From Algicella marina (GTDB taxonomy: Bacteria; Pseudomonadota; Alphaproteobacteria; Rhodobacterales; Rhodobacteraceae), in NCBI RefSeq assembly GCF_009931615.1, contig NZ_CP046620.1, forward strand, positions 3,270,501 to 3,334,500: a stretch of 64,000 nucleotides of DNA, given 5' to 3'. Position 1 is the first letter of the stretch. The number at the start of each line of letters is the position of its first letter. The notes beneath the pieces were generated by a model, which saw only the letters and a program-made list of their open reading frames with translations, made no database searches and was not told where the DNA came from. This document shows, piece after piece, positions 54,088-63,544 of this stretch. The translations under genes and the position numbers were made by a program.

Positions 54088-55521
54088 ATGGCAGGCAGTT
54101 TTGAGCCCGGGTCGGGCGCAGCGTTCACCCTTCTGTTCGGCGACGCTTTCAGCGACGTACCGAACTTGCCGAACATCGCGACACCCAGTCTCTCGCAGTG
54201 GATCTCCACGCTTGAAAACGTGGCACCGCTTGGCGCAAGCCCCATCCCGGCAGTGGCCAACCAGGTTATTGTCGGTGCGATCCTGACGGAGGAGGATGCT
54301 GCGGCGCTGGCCGCAAATGCCCAGGCCAAGGCATTGGCCGATGCACTTCAGTTTCCGGTGACATTGCTGACGCAGGAGACCACGGCGCTGGAACTTGCAT
54401 CCATGGCGGCGGGACTGCTCGCAGCACATGCGGAAGCGGGTGAACGCGATGCCGCAGCGGAGCGGGCGGCGCTGGCCGAACTTCGCCAGCAGCATATGGA
54501 CATGCAGTCGGCATATGCGCAGGTCGAGGAATTCGCCTATCATTCGTTGGCGCCGAAATTCACGCGCACCCAGGAGTTTCGCAATCACGAGGAACGGGCG
54601 GAGGTTGCCGCAGGTGGGCCGGCCCTGCTGCAGCGATTGCCGTTCTCGATGCATTCGATGGCGGCACTGGACGTGTGGCTCGCGGAACCCTCCGAAGGCG
54701 CGTTGGTGCTTGACCTGAAACGGGGCGTCGGACCGGATTTTCAGGGTCCGGTGGAACTGGCGCTATCCGGCCTAGCGCCGGGCTGGGTGCGTTTTGCTTT
54801 TCCGCGTGTGCTGACCGGCGCGCCGGAAGACGCCTTCGCCGAGATCACCTTCCGCGGTGAAGGCAAGGCTGTGCTGGCACTGAGCCACCCGTCGCCAGTC
54901 GAAGACTATCACCTGAAGGTCGGTGCCAAGACCCGTCCCTACCCGCTGGCCCTGCGCGGCTTCCGCGGCCTGCCCGGCGCATCGCTGCCGGACATGGCGA
55001 TGGCGCGAGTGGCCCCGCCGGCGGACGGCAAGGCCAGGATGGTCATGGCGCAGGATCTCTGGCCAATCCGGCTGTTGCCGCGGCTGCACCGGCGGGTGAA
55101 ATTCCTTTCGTACAAGGATTTTGTCTCTGCAGACTTCTGGGAAGACGAGAACGCTTTTATGGTGCATCCAAGTGTCGAACGCCCCGTCGTGGGCATTCTG
55201 CGCAACGTGTCGGTGAGCGCCCTGACAAAGGTTTCCGCGATCATCAACGTCGGGAACGAGAATGCCGGCTCGGTCGCCTTTTCTTTGGGCGTTGCACCGG
55301 CTGGCAAGGTGAAGCGTCTTCATCAGGCGATGGCACATCTGGTTCCTTGGACGGTGCTGGCAGCCGGTGAGTTCGGCGTGGTCGAACAGCGGTTGGCTGA
55401 ACCGGCGGCGGGCAAGGTCGATCTCCTGCTCGCCACATCGATGGAGGGGCAGGAGAACAACGAAAAGGCCTGGGCCTTTTTCCGCGATTTCACATTCACC
55501 AATGGTCCTGCCACGGCATGA
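54088..55521 (+). CDS. Unassigned protein of glycosyltransferase locus (possibly DUF6212-like)
   Basis: A 477-aa protein without signal peptide or membrane helices. The first 110 residues look like a mixed alpha/beta domain (FEPGSGAAFTLLFGDAFSDVPNL). Residues 120-150 form an Ala/Glu-rich helix that may be a coiled coil, and the rest is beta-rich (LALSGLAPGWVRFAFPRVL; DYHLKVGAKTRPYPLALRGF), which suggests a carbohydrate-binding fold. The final bases overlap the following glycosyltransferase by 4 bp, so they are translationally coupled. Similar hypothetical proteins sit beside glycosyltransferases in Rhodobacteraceae, and DUF6212 is my best guess at a family, with low certainty. Confidence 0.6.
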   Translation: MAGSFEPGSGAAFTLLFGDAFSDVPNLPNIATPSLSQWISTLENVAPLGASPIPAVANQVIVGAILTEEDAAALAANAQAKALADALQFPVTLLTQETTALELASMAAGLLAAHAEAGERDAAAERAALAELRQQHMDMQSAYAQVEEFAYHSLAPKFTRTQEFRNHEERAEVAAGGPALLQRLPFSMHSMAALDVWLAEPSEGALVLDLKRGVGPDFQGPVELALSGLAPGWVRFAFPRVLTGAPEDAFAEITFRGEGKAVLALSHPSPVEDYHLKVGAKTRPYPLALRGFRGLPGASLPDMAMARVAPPADGKARMVMAQDLWPIRLLPRLHRRVKFLSYKDFVSADFWEDENAFMVHPSVERPVVGILRNVSVSALTKVSAIINVGNENAGSVAFSLGVAPAGKVKRLHQAMAHLVPWTVLAAGEFGVVEQRLAEPAAGKVDLLLATSMEGQENNEKAWAFFRDFTFTNGPATA

Positions 55522-58151
55522 GCTTCGATCCGAAGATCGCGGTGGTTGTTCCCACCTACCAGCACAGCGGGCTTGTGAGTGAGGCGATCCGCACGGCACT
55601 GGCGCAGGTGGGCGGGCCTGAATACGTGATCGTGGCTGTGGATGATGGCTGCCCTTCGCGTGAGACGCGGGTGGCGCTTTCGGGTTGGTCGCGGCTGCAT
55701 CCCGAGAAGGTACACTACCTCCATCAGGCAAACCGCGGGCTTTCCGGCGCGAGAAATGCAGGCATCGCCTATGCCAGGGGGCACTGGCCCGGATTGGACG
55801 CGATCTACCTGCTGGACAGCGACAACCGGCTGGAACCGCATGCAATGCAATTGTTCGGCCATCTTCTTGAGAATGACCCAGACGCGGACTGGTTCTTTCC
55901 CAATTTCGACATGTTCGGGCTGGAAAGCACCGCCCACAATGGCGGCCCCTATTCGGTTGCGCGGATGGCCAACTCCAACCAGTGCGAAGCCGGCAGCCTT
56001 GTTCGCAGCCGCGTTTTCGACGCCGGTATCTGGTTCGACGAAACCATGCGCAGCGGCTATGAGGATTGGGATTTCTGGCTGACGGCGACCGGCGCAGGTT
56101 TCCGGGGGCGGCGCGTGGATCAGTCATTCTTTCGCTACCGCAAGCGGCCGGAAAGCATGTTGGCCGGGTCGCACACCGATGACACCACCCTGCGGGAACG
56201 GATCGCCGAAAAACACCGCTGGCTCTATGCTCGCGACGGCGTTGCGCAAGCAGTGATGGCCGAAGGGCCGGTAGCGCTGGTGATCGACCTGCAGAGCGGA
56301 ACGGGCAGCCTGCGGCACGGGCCGCGGCTGCTGGCGGAAGAGATGGATTTCCCGGCGCTGGCCGCCTACCTGTTTCGGGCCGTGGCTCAGCCGCAGCGGC
56401 ATACCCTGCCACCCTATGTGCTGCTGGCCCGAGGCGGTGCAGAGCAGGTTCTGGACGATCCGCTCCGCGGCCAGTCCTGGCTGACTCATCTGGCGCAGGG
56501 GCTGGTCTACAACACGACGGCGACCTTGCGAATTGCGCCCGAGGTCGAAGAAGGCAGCTATTGGTTCACCACCGAGTATCACAGCGCACCGCAGCCCTTC
56601 CCCAACTTTCCACGTACACCGGGTGGCAGAAAACTGCGTGACAAACTGGTGGAGCGGGCGGAAACGCGATTTGGCGAGGCGGATATCGTCGGCCTTCGAA
56701 CTCGGGCGATGGTACACATGCTCGATGCCCGCGATGTCGGTCAGGCGTTCCGGGAATTGACCGACAGGTCGCGGCCGCCGGAATGCATGGCCTACCTGCC
56801 TGAATGGCAATTGCCCGAGGGCACGCCCGGACTGCTACCGTTGTGGCGGAAGTTCACCGACCGGTTGCTGAATTGCCGTTTCGCGAACGATCACCGCCAC
56901 AAGTTCCGCACATGGCGGGCCGATCCCGCGGTGACGGGACCGTCTGACTTGCCAGCGGTGTTGAGCAAGAACGCGCTCGACGGTGCCCCGCTGTTTATCG
57001 AGCGCAAGGGCGGCGAGAAACATATTGGATTTGTTCTGCCCATACTGAAGTTTGGTGGAGTGGAAAAATGCGCCATTGCCCTTGCGCGAGCGATGCGCGC
57101 CGAAGGTATTGTGCCTCACCTGTTCATTTACGGCAATCAGGACGCCGCCAACACGGAATGGCTGTACGAACCTTTCGAGTCGGTGCACATGGTTGGCAAC
57201 GGTGCGTTGCGTGATTGGCGCGGGCCCCGCTACTTGGGAACCAAGATGGCGCCGGAACCACCCAAACCGGTTCTTGCAAGTATCCTCGGCCCTCTCTCGG
57301 GAATGGATGCGGTGATCAACGCTGGAAGCGCCGCGCTGCACCATGGGCTGGGACCGCTGAAACGCAAGGGTATCGTCACAGTGGCGTGGGAGCATCTGAT
57401 CGAGACGGGCCCGTACGGCCGAAGCTACGGTACGCCCTACCTCGCGATTGCCTATGAGGGCGGTTACGATCTGATCCTGACCTGCTCCCGACAACTGGCT
57501 ACATGGATGCGCGGCCAGGGTGTTCCGGGCCAGAAACTGCTGCCGATTCCGAATGGCCCCGGGTTCCCGATGTCGCCGGAGCGGGTGGCGGAAACTCTGG
57601 CGGAGCGGGCGAACCGCGACGCCGATGCGCCTGTCCGTGTCGGGTTTCTGGGCCGGATGGACAGGCAGAAGGGGTTGGACCGTTTCGTGCGTATCGTCGA
57701 GGCCTGCCGGGACCTGCCGCTTGAGTTTTCCATTACTGGCAAGGCCGTGCTGGACGGGGCCGAGATGCCGGTAATCCCGCCGGATTTGCCCGTATATCCT
57801 GCGGCCTATGAACTCGGTGACGTCGAGGCGGCTTTTGCCCGCATGGACATCCTGCTGATGCCATCCCGCGACGAAGGCCTGCCGCTGACGATCATGGAGG
57901 CGCAGCGTGTCGGCGTCGTCCCGATTGTCAGCAACGTCGGTGCGGTGCCGGAGGCGATCCGAAACGGCGAGACCGGCTATATCGTTGCCGCCGACCACGT
58001 GGTGGACGAAACGGTATCGCGTCTGCGGCAACTATGCGCGGACCGTGCGGAACTGGCCCGGGTATCGCGGGCGGCATCGGCGGACGCGGACAACTGGACT
58101 GTCAATGCGAAGGCAGTAATCGCCGCGCTTCAGGCGCGTTGGCGGGCGTAG
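55518..58151 (+). CDS. Large glycosyltransferase fusion: GT2-GT4
   Basis: An 877-aa cytoplasmic protein. Residues 1-215 are a GT2-type GT-A domain: VVVPTYQHSGLVSEAIRTAL, DDGCPS, LLDSDN near 98 and SGYEDWDFWL. A poorly recognised middle part spans about 216-500. The C-terminal part is a GT-B domain of GT4 type: FVLPILKFGGVEKCAIALARAM near 503, VGFLGRMDRQKGLDRFVRIVE near 705, and PSRDEGLPLTIMEAQRVGVVPIVSN near 780 with the E-x7-E-like motif. The domain order is the reverse of the 1065-aa fusion upstream. It overlaps the preceding gene by 4 bp. Substrates unknown. Confidence 0.82.
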   Translation: MSFDPKIAVVVPTYQHSGLVSEAIRTALAQVGGPEYVIVAVDDGCPSRETRVALSGWSRLHPEKVHYLHQANRGLSGARNAGIAYARGHWPGLDAIYLLDSDNRLEPHAMQLFGHLLENDPDADWFFPNFDMFGLESTAHNGGPYSVARMANSNQCEAGSLVRSRVFDAGIWFDETMRSGYEDWDFWLTATGAGFRGRRVDQSFFRYRKRPESMLAGSHTDDTTLRERIAEKHRWLYARDGVAQAVMAEGPVALVIDLQSGTGSLRHGPRLLAEEMDFPALAAYLFRAVAQPQRHTLPPYVLLARGGAEQVLDDPLRGQSWLTHLAQGLVYNTTATLRIAPEVEEGSYWFTTEYHSAPQPFPNFPRTPGGRKLRDKLVERAETRFGEADIVGLRTRAMVHMLDARDVGQAFRELTDRSRPPECMAYLPEWQLPEGTPGLLPLWRKFTDRLLNCRFANDHRHKFRTWRADPAVTGPSDLPAVLSKNALDGAPLFIERKGGEKHIGFVLPILKFGGVEKCAIALARAMRAEGIVPHLFIYGNQDAANTEWLYEPFESVHMVGNGALRDWRGPRYLGTKMAPEPPKPVLASILGPLSGMDAVINAGSAALHHGLGPLKRKGIVTVAWEHLIETGPYGRSYGTPYLAIAYEGGYDLILTCSRQLATWMRGQGVPGQKLLPIPNGPGFPMSPERVAETLAERANRDADAPVRVGFLGRMDRQKGLDRFVRIVEACRDLPLEFSITGKAVLDGAEMPVIPPDLPVYPAAYELGDVEAAFARMDILLMPSRDEGLPLTIMEAQRVGVVPIVSNVGAVPEAIRNGETGYIVAADHVVDETVSRLRQLCADRAELARVSRAASADADNWTVNAKAVIAALQARWRA

Positions 58152-58194
58152 TTCCACTACACCGAAACCGGGGCGCAACCTGCATCAGGTGGAT

Positions 58195-58228
58195 GCCTCC
58201 GGCGGGGATATTTTTGGAAAGAAGAAGG
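58195..58228 (-). repeat. Rhodobacterales-type intergenic repeat
   Basis: The stretch GCCTCCGGCGGGGATA, then TTTTTGGAAAGAAGAAGG, resembles a short sequence I have seen many times at gene ends in Rhodobacteraceae genomes. It lies in the 100-bp gap between the convergent glycosyltransferase fusion and btaB. It may act in transcription end or RNA processing. Only one copy is in this window. Confidence 0.5.
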
Positions 58229-58251
58229 ACGCTGCCGATAAGTTCGCCGGA

Positions 58252-58914
58252 TCAGGATAGCCTGAGAACGCCGTATTGCGCGTAGTCGCGGTAAAGGGCG
58301 GTATAGTCGAGGCTTCGTCCCGGTTTGGCGGCGGCGGATTCCAGCGCTTCGTGGAGGTCGGCGCGGGGGCTGACGTGGAATTTCGCCAGCCAAGCCTGTA
58401 ACCCGCGGTTGAAGCTGCCGGGCAGGCCGCTGCCGGCGCCGAAATCGACAACATGAACGGAGTGGCGTCCCTCGCCCTGATGAATTGAGGAATGCAGGGC
58501 CGCCTCCCAATCGGGAATCATCGACAGGCAGTAGGACAGGATGATCCGGTCAGCGTCCCGCCCGAACAGGCTGGCGCACTGAAAATTGGTGGCATCGCCT
58601 TCGGCGACGGTGATCCGATCCGACAGACCGGCACGGGCGATGTTTGCCCGGGCTGTTTCCAGCATCTCTGCGGAAATATCGAAACCCGCCAGCCGGCAAT
58701 CCGGGTACGTCCGTGCGACCTTTATGAGATTGCGGCCCGTGCCGCAGGCAACCTCCAGCACCAGACCACCGGGCGGCGGCGCCAGTTCGCGGATCAGTCG
58801 GTCGCGGCCGAGCAGGTAGTACTTGCGGGTGATGTCGTAGATGTGGCGCTGGCGGCGATAGACCGCGTCCATCAACGCGCCGTGACTGCCCTCAGCCCCT
58901 GAAGACATAGACAT
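58252..58914 (-). CDS. btaB: BtaB, SAM-dependent N-methyltransferase of betaine-lipid synthesis
   Basis: BtaB methylates diacylglyceryl-homoserine three times to give the betaine lipid DGTS. From the ATG at 58912-58914 (GGAG seven bases upstream) the protein is 220 aa; a longer frame to 59010 lies wholly in btaA and is less likely. It has the SAM motif LEVACGTGRNLIKVA, LAGFDISAEMLETA and ILSYCLSMIPDW. The N-terminal MDAVYRRQRHIYDITRKYYLLGRDRLI block is typical of this family. It overlaps btaA by 23 bp. Confidence 0.9.
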   Translation of the reverse strand: MSMSSGAEGSHGALMDAVYRRQRHIYDITRKYYLLGRDRLIRELAPPPGGLVLEVACGTGRNLIKVARTYPDCRLAGFDISAEMLETARANIARAGLSDRITVAEGDATNFQCASLFGRDADRIILSYCLSMIPDWEAALHSSIHQGEGRHSVHVVDFGAGSGLPGSFNRGLQAWLAKFHVSPRADLHEALESAAAKPGRSLDYTALYRDYAQYGVLRLS

Positions 58915-60115
58915 GTGTCGCTCCGTATATGGCGGAACGATCCTCCGCACTGAGTTTCGTGGACAGGTCCGGTTGGTATTCCCAGCGGTCAAGAATGTCC
59001 TGCCGGACACGACCGGGCAGGATGTCGGGCACGCCGCCGGTGCGGAAGACGACCCGCGCGCCGTCGGCGGCCGTGCGGGTAATCTCCGCCCAGAGAGCGT
59101 TAAGCTGGGTATCCGTCATCCAGTCCTGCGCATCCAGCAGGACATAGCCGTGCTTGCTCGCAACCGGACAGGCCGCCAGCGCCTCGGTCAGGGAAATGTT
59201 GTGCACCTCCACATTGGCAGCGGCGGCTTTCACGGCGTCGAAATGCCGTGCCTGCAGGTAGGGTGGCAAAGGGCCGGTGCCGTCGGATCGGTATCCTCGG
59301 TTGAAAGCGGCCCATGCGAAGTAGTTCTCCGACACCGGAAAATCACAGATCAGTTTGCGGATCCGGTGTTGCAGCACCGGCAACACATCGCCTTCGCCGT
59401 CGGCAGCCAGTTTGTCATACTGGGCTGGCGGGATGCCAAGACCGAAAAGGGCGGCGCGACGGCGGGCGAGAAATTTTACCAGCGGGCGTTTAAACTGGGG
59501 GGCAATCTCGGAATCGTAGAAGGCCTGCTGCTCCTCCAGTGTTCTTGCTGCGAGAAGTTTGTCGAACTTCACGCCGCCCAGCCACGCGAGCCAGTGGGCG
59601 GAGGTGAGAAACCGGCCGAGGACGCCATATCGATAGAAACCACGGGCGAACATGTTGATGCGTCGCGCCAGCACCCTCCGACCCTGCCAGTAATTCCGGG
59701 TTGTCTCATCCAGCTCGGGCGCCAAATGGCTGTCGAACAGCGCCGGATTGCTGGCCCTGTCGGCATGCCCGAAGAGATCGTAGAACTGTTCCTGTGTCAG
59801 CACCTCGGCCGCCTTCAGCTTCAGCCGGGCGAGTGCGACATGGGCGGGTGAAAGATCGACAACGAGTATGGAAGCAGGGCTGCGGCTGAGATAGCTCATC
59901 ATGTTGCAGCCGCCCGAGGAGATGGAGACGAGGTTCTTCTCCGGTGTGATTTCCAGCGCCTCCATGTCGCAGTCCGGGTCTTCCCAGATCTGCGCATACA
60001 CCAGTCCCTGAAACAGGCTGGAAAACATCCGCTCCAGCATACCTGTGCGGCTGAGTGCCTTGTTCTGGTGCACGGCGGCGCCAAGTTGTTCCCGCGTGGC
60101 CTTCGCGACACTCAT
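58892..60115 (-). CDS. btaA: BtaA, SAM:diacylglycerol 3-amino-3-carboxypropyltransferase
   Basis: BtaA moves the 3-amino-3-carboxypropyl group of SAM to diacylglycerol, making diacylglyceryl-homoserine. The 407-aa product belongs to DUF3419: FSSLFQGLVYAQIWEDPDCDMEAL, SSGGCNMMSYLSRSPASILVVDLSPAHVAL (in part), YFAWAAFNRGY, LLDAQDWMTD, and RTGGVPDILPGRV. It sits between a PlcP-type phosphodiesterase (4-bp overlap) and btaB (23-bp overlap), which implies one operon. Confidence 0.94.
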   Translation of the reverse strand: MSVAKATREQLGAAVHQNKALSRTGMLERMFSSLFQGLVYAQIWEDPDCDMEALEITPEKNLVSISSGGCNMMSYLSRSPASILVVDLSPAHVALARLKLKAAEVLTQEQFYDLFGHADRASNPALFDSHLAPELDETTRNYWQGRRVLARRINMFARGFYRYGVLGRFLTSAHWLAWLGGVKFDKLLAARTLEEQQAFYDSEIAPQFKRPLVKFLARRRAALFGLGIPPAQYDKLAADGEGDVLPVLQHRIRKLICDFPVSENYFAWAAFNRGYRSDGTGPLPPYLQARHFDAVKAAAANVEVHNISLTEALAACPVASKHGYVLLDAQDWMTDTQLNALWAEITRTAADGARVVFRTGGVPDILPGRVRQDILDRWEYQPDLSTKLSAEDRSAIYGATHVYVFRG

Positions 60116-60933
60116 TCGGCACCTCCGTGATATTCCAGCAAGTTTTCAGTCTTTTTCTTTCTGGGCGTGCGCGTGCGGTTGCGGGACTTGGTGGTGGCGG
60201 CCCAGTCGATCAGGCGCAGGGCCCCGGATTGATCTTCGACGACGGCCGTGCAGCTCTCTACCCAGTCCCCGGTGTTGACGTAGAGCATGCCGTCGACATC
60301 CCCGATGCGGGCGTGATGGATGTGGCCGCAAATGATGCCGTCGTAGCCGCCCCGCTCTGCCTCGTCGGCCAGCACCTTTTCGTATTCGCCGATGAAATTC
60401 ACCGCCTGCTTGACCTGGCGTTTCGTCCAGTTGGAAAGGGACCAGTATTGCCCGCCCCACAACCGCTTGATCCAGTTCAGCCAGGTGTTGAGCCAGAGCA
60501 TTGCATTGTAGGCGCGGTCGCCGAGATGGGCGAGCCATTTGGCGTTCATGACCACCACGTCATACTGGTCGCCGTGGATGACGAGCAGACGCTTGCCATC
60601 GGCGGTGACGTGGACGTCCTCCAGCTTCACCTCGATGCCGCCGAAATGCGTGCCGATATACTGGCGCATCACCTCGTCATGGTTGCCGGGTACGTAGATG
60701 ATCGGTGTGCCCTCATGGGCCTTGGTCAACAATGCCTCGACCACGTCATTGTGGCTCTGCGGCCAGTGCCAGCCGCGACGCAGGCGCCAACCGTCGAAGA
60801 TATCGCCGATCAGGAAGATCCGCTCGGCCGTGTGATGCTTGAGAAAGTCGAGCAGCATCTCCGCCTGACAGCCCCTTGTTCCGAGATGGATATCGGACAA
60901 GAACAGCGTGCGAAAGGTTTTGGCTTTGGGCAA
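60112..60933 (-). CDS. Metallophosphoesterase, probable PlcP-type phospholipase C
   Basis: A 273-aa cytoplasmic phosphoesterase starting at TTG 60933. Metal-binding motifs are complete: LSDIHLG, GDIFDGW, GNHD, HGDQYD and GHIHHA. By eye it would often be named UDP-2,3-diacylglucosamine diphosphatase (LpxH-like). The overlap with btaA and the basic C-terminal tail (SRNRTRTPRKKK) make me prefer PlcP, the phospholipase that in Sinorhizobium and marine bacteria splits membrane phospholipid to diacylglycerol, the BtaA substrate, when phosphate is short. A candidate Pho box lies 32 bp upstream. The lipid A role remains possible. Confidence 0.75.
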   Translation of the reverse strand: MPKAKTFRTLFLSDIHLGTRGCQAEMLLDFLKHHTAERIFLIGDIFDGWRLRRGWHWPQSHNDVVEALLTKAHEGTPIIYVPGNHDEVMRQYIGTHFGGIEVKLEDVHVTADGKRLLVIHGDQYDVVVMNAKWLAHLGDRAYNAMLWLNTWLNWIKRLWGGQYWSLSNWTKRQVKQAVNFIGEYEKVLADEAERGGYDGIICGHIHHARIGDVDGMLYVNTGDWVESCTAVVEDQSGALRLIDWAATTKSRNRTRTPRKKKTENLLEYHGGAE

Positions 60934-60964
60934 TAGGCCTGTCCGGTTGTTGTTTCACCGTTTT

Positions 60965-60982
60965 GCTACAGCCTTATAACAG
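60965..60982 (-). promoter_or_regulatory. Candidate Pho box (PhoB site) ahead of plcP-btaAB
   Basis: Read on the minus strand: CTGTTAT-AAGG-CTGTAGC. It matches the PhoB consensus (two CTGTCAT-like units, 11-bp period) at 13 of 18 positions; the two CTGT cores are exact and correctly spaced. It lies 32 bp before the phosphodiesterase start. Confidence 0.5.
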
Positions 60983-61027
60983 CAGTTTTGCGACAATGGA
61001 TACCGTTGAACGGGCGCGGCAAAGCAG

Positions 61028-61056
61028 AAAAAACCCCGCCCTCGGAGAGGGCGGGG
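61028..61056 (-). terminator. Rho-independent terminator after ccrM
   Basis: On the minus strand a perfect 10-bp stem CCCCGCCCTC/GAGGGCGGGG with a 3-nt loop is followed by six T. It lies about 50 bp after the ccrM stop and ahead of the plcP-btaAB promoter, separating the two units. Confidence 0.93.
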
Positions 61057-61108
61057 CAAGGTGGGTGCGTGTAGCACCGGCGGTAAACCTCGGTTGGACG
61101 CGATCGTC

Positions 61109-62893
<1,785 letters not shown>

Positions 62894-62901
<8 letters not shown>

Positions 62902-63538
62902 GTGATACCGCGGCAATGAAGAGGTCGAGCAGATCCCTGTTGAGCACCATAGCTCTCCGCAGGCCCGAACACACATCGACCCCGAAGGGGCGGACGGCAC
63001 GTATCGCCTCGACGACGTTATCAGGCCGCAGCCCGCCTGCCAGCCAAACCGGGACGGGACATTCGCGCACGATTTCGGCGCTGATTTTCCAATCATGCAC
63101 ACGCCCGGTGCCGCCTAGTTCTTTCACTGCCTTGTTGGGCGAGCCGCTGTCCAGCAGCAGTGCGTCCGCATGATCCCAGACGTCTCTTGCGTTGTCTACG
63201 GCGCTGGGACCGTTGACATGAATGACCTGGATGATCTGGCGCTTGGGCAATGCTTCCCGAAGCAGCCGGATATCGCGTGTGGCCACCCTATCCACCAGTT
63301 GAATGGCCGTCGTCGGGCAGCGGGTGGCATGGGCTATGATGTCGTCAGCCTGGGTTGCCGCCGTCAAAAGCGCGGTCTCCACCTGTACCGCGCGCGCGAT
63401 CTCGGCGATGCGTGCATCCGGGATAGGGCCGGGGCCGGATGGCATCTCACCGACAAGGCCCAGCATGTCCGCCCCGGCAGAGAGCGCGAGTTGCGCTTCC
63501 GCCAATGACTGGATGCAGCAGATCTTGACCCTGGTCAT
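62894..63538 (-). CDS. Phosphoribosylanthranilate isomerase-like protein (divergent TrpF)
   Basis: A 214-aa TIM-barrel protein of the TrpF family. The opening VKICCIQS has the catalytic Cys7 but a second Cys replaces the conserved Gly of KICG. The other catalytic Asp is likely in ALLLDSGS, and the phosphate loops are WLAGGLRPDNV and GVDVCSGLRR. TrpF isomerises phosphoribosylanthranilate in tryptophan synthesis. No other trp gene is near, and the sequence looks like a paralogue group rather than the standard enzyme, so the substrate may differ. It overlaps rnhB by 8 bp. Confidence 0.75.
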
Positions 63539-63544
63539 GGTTCC

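Noticed and set aside
47948-58251. Genomic island inserted at tRNA-Arg(CCT)
   Set aside because: I found no integrase and no second copy of the tRNA 3' end in the following 10 kb, and the following genes have ordinary composition.
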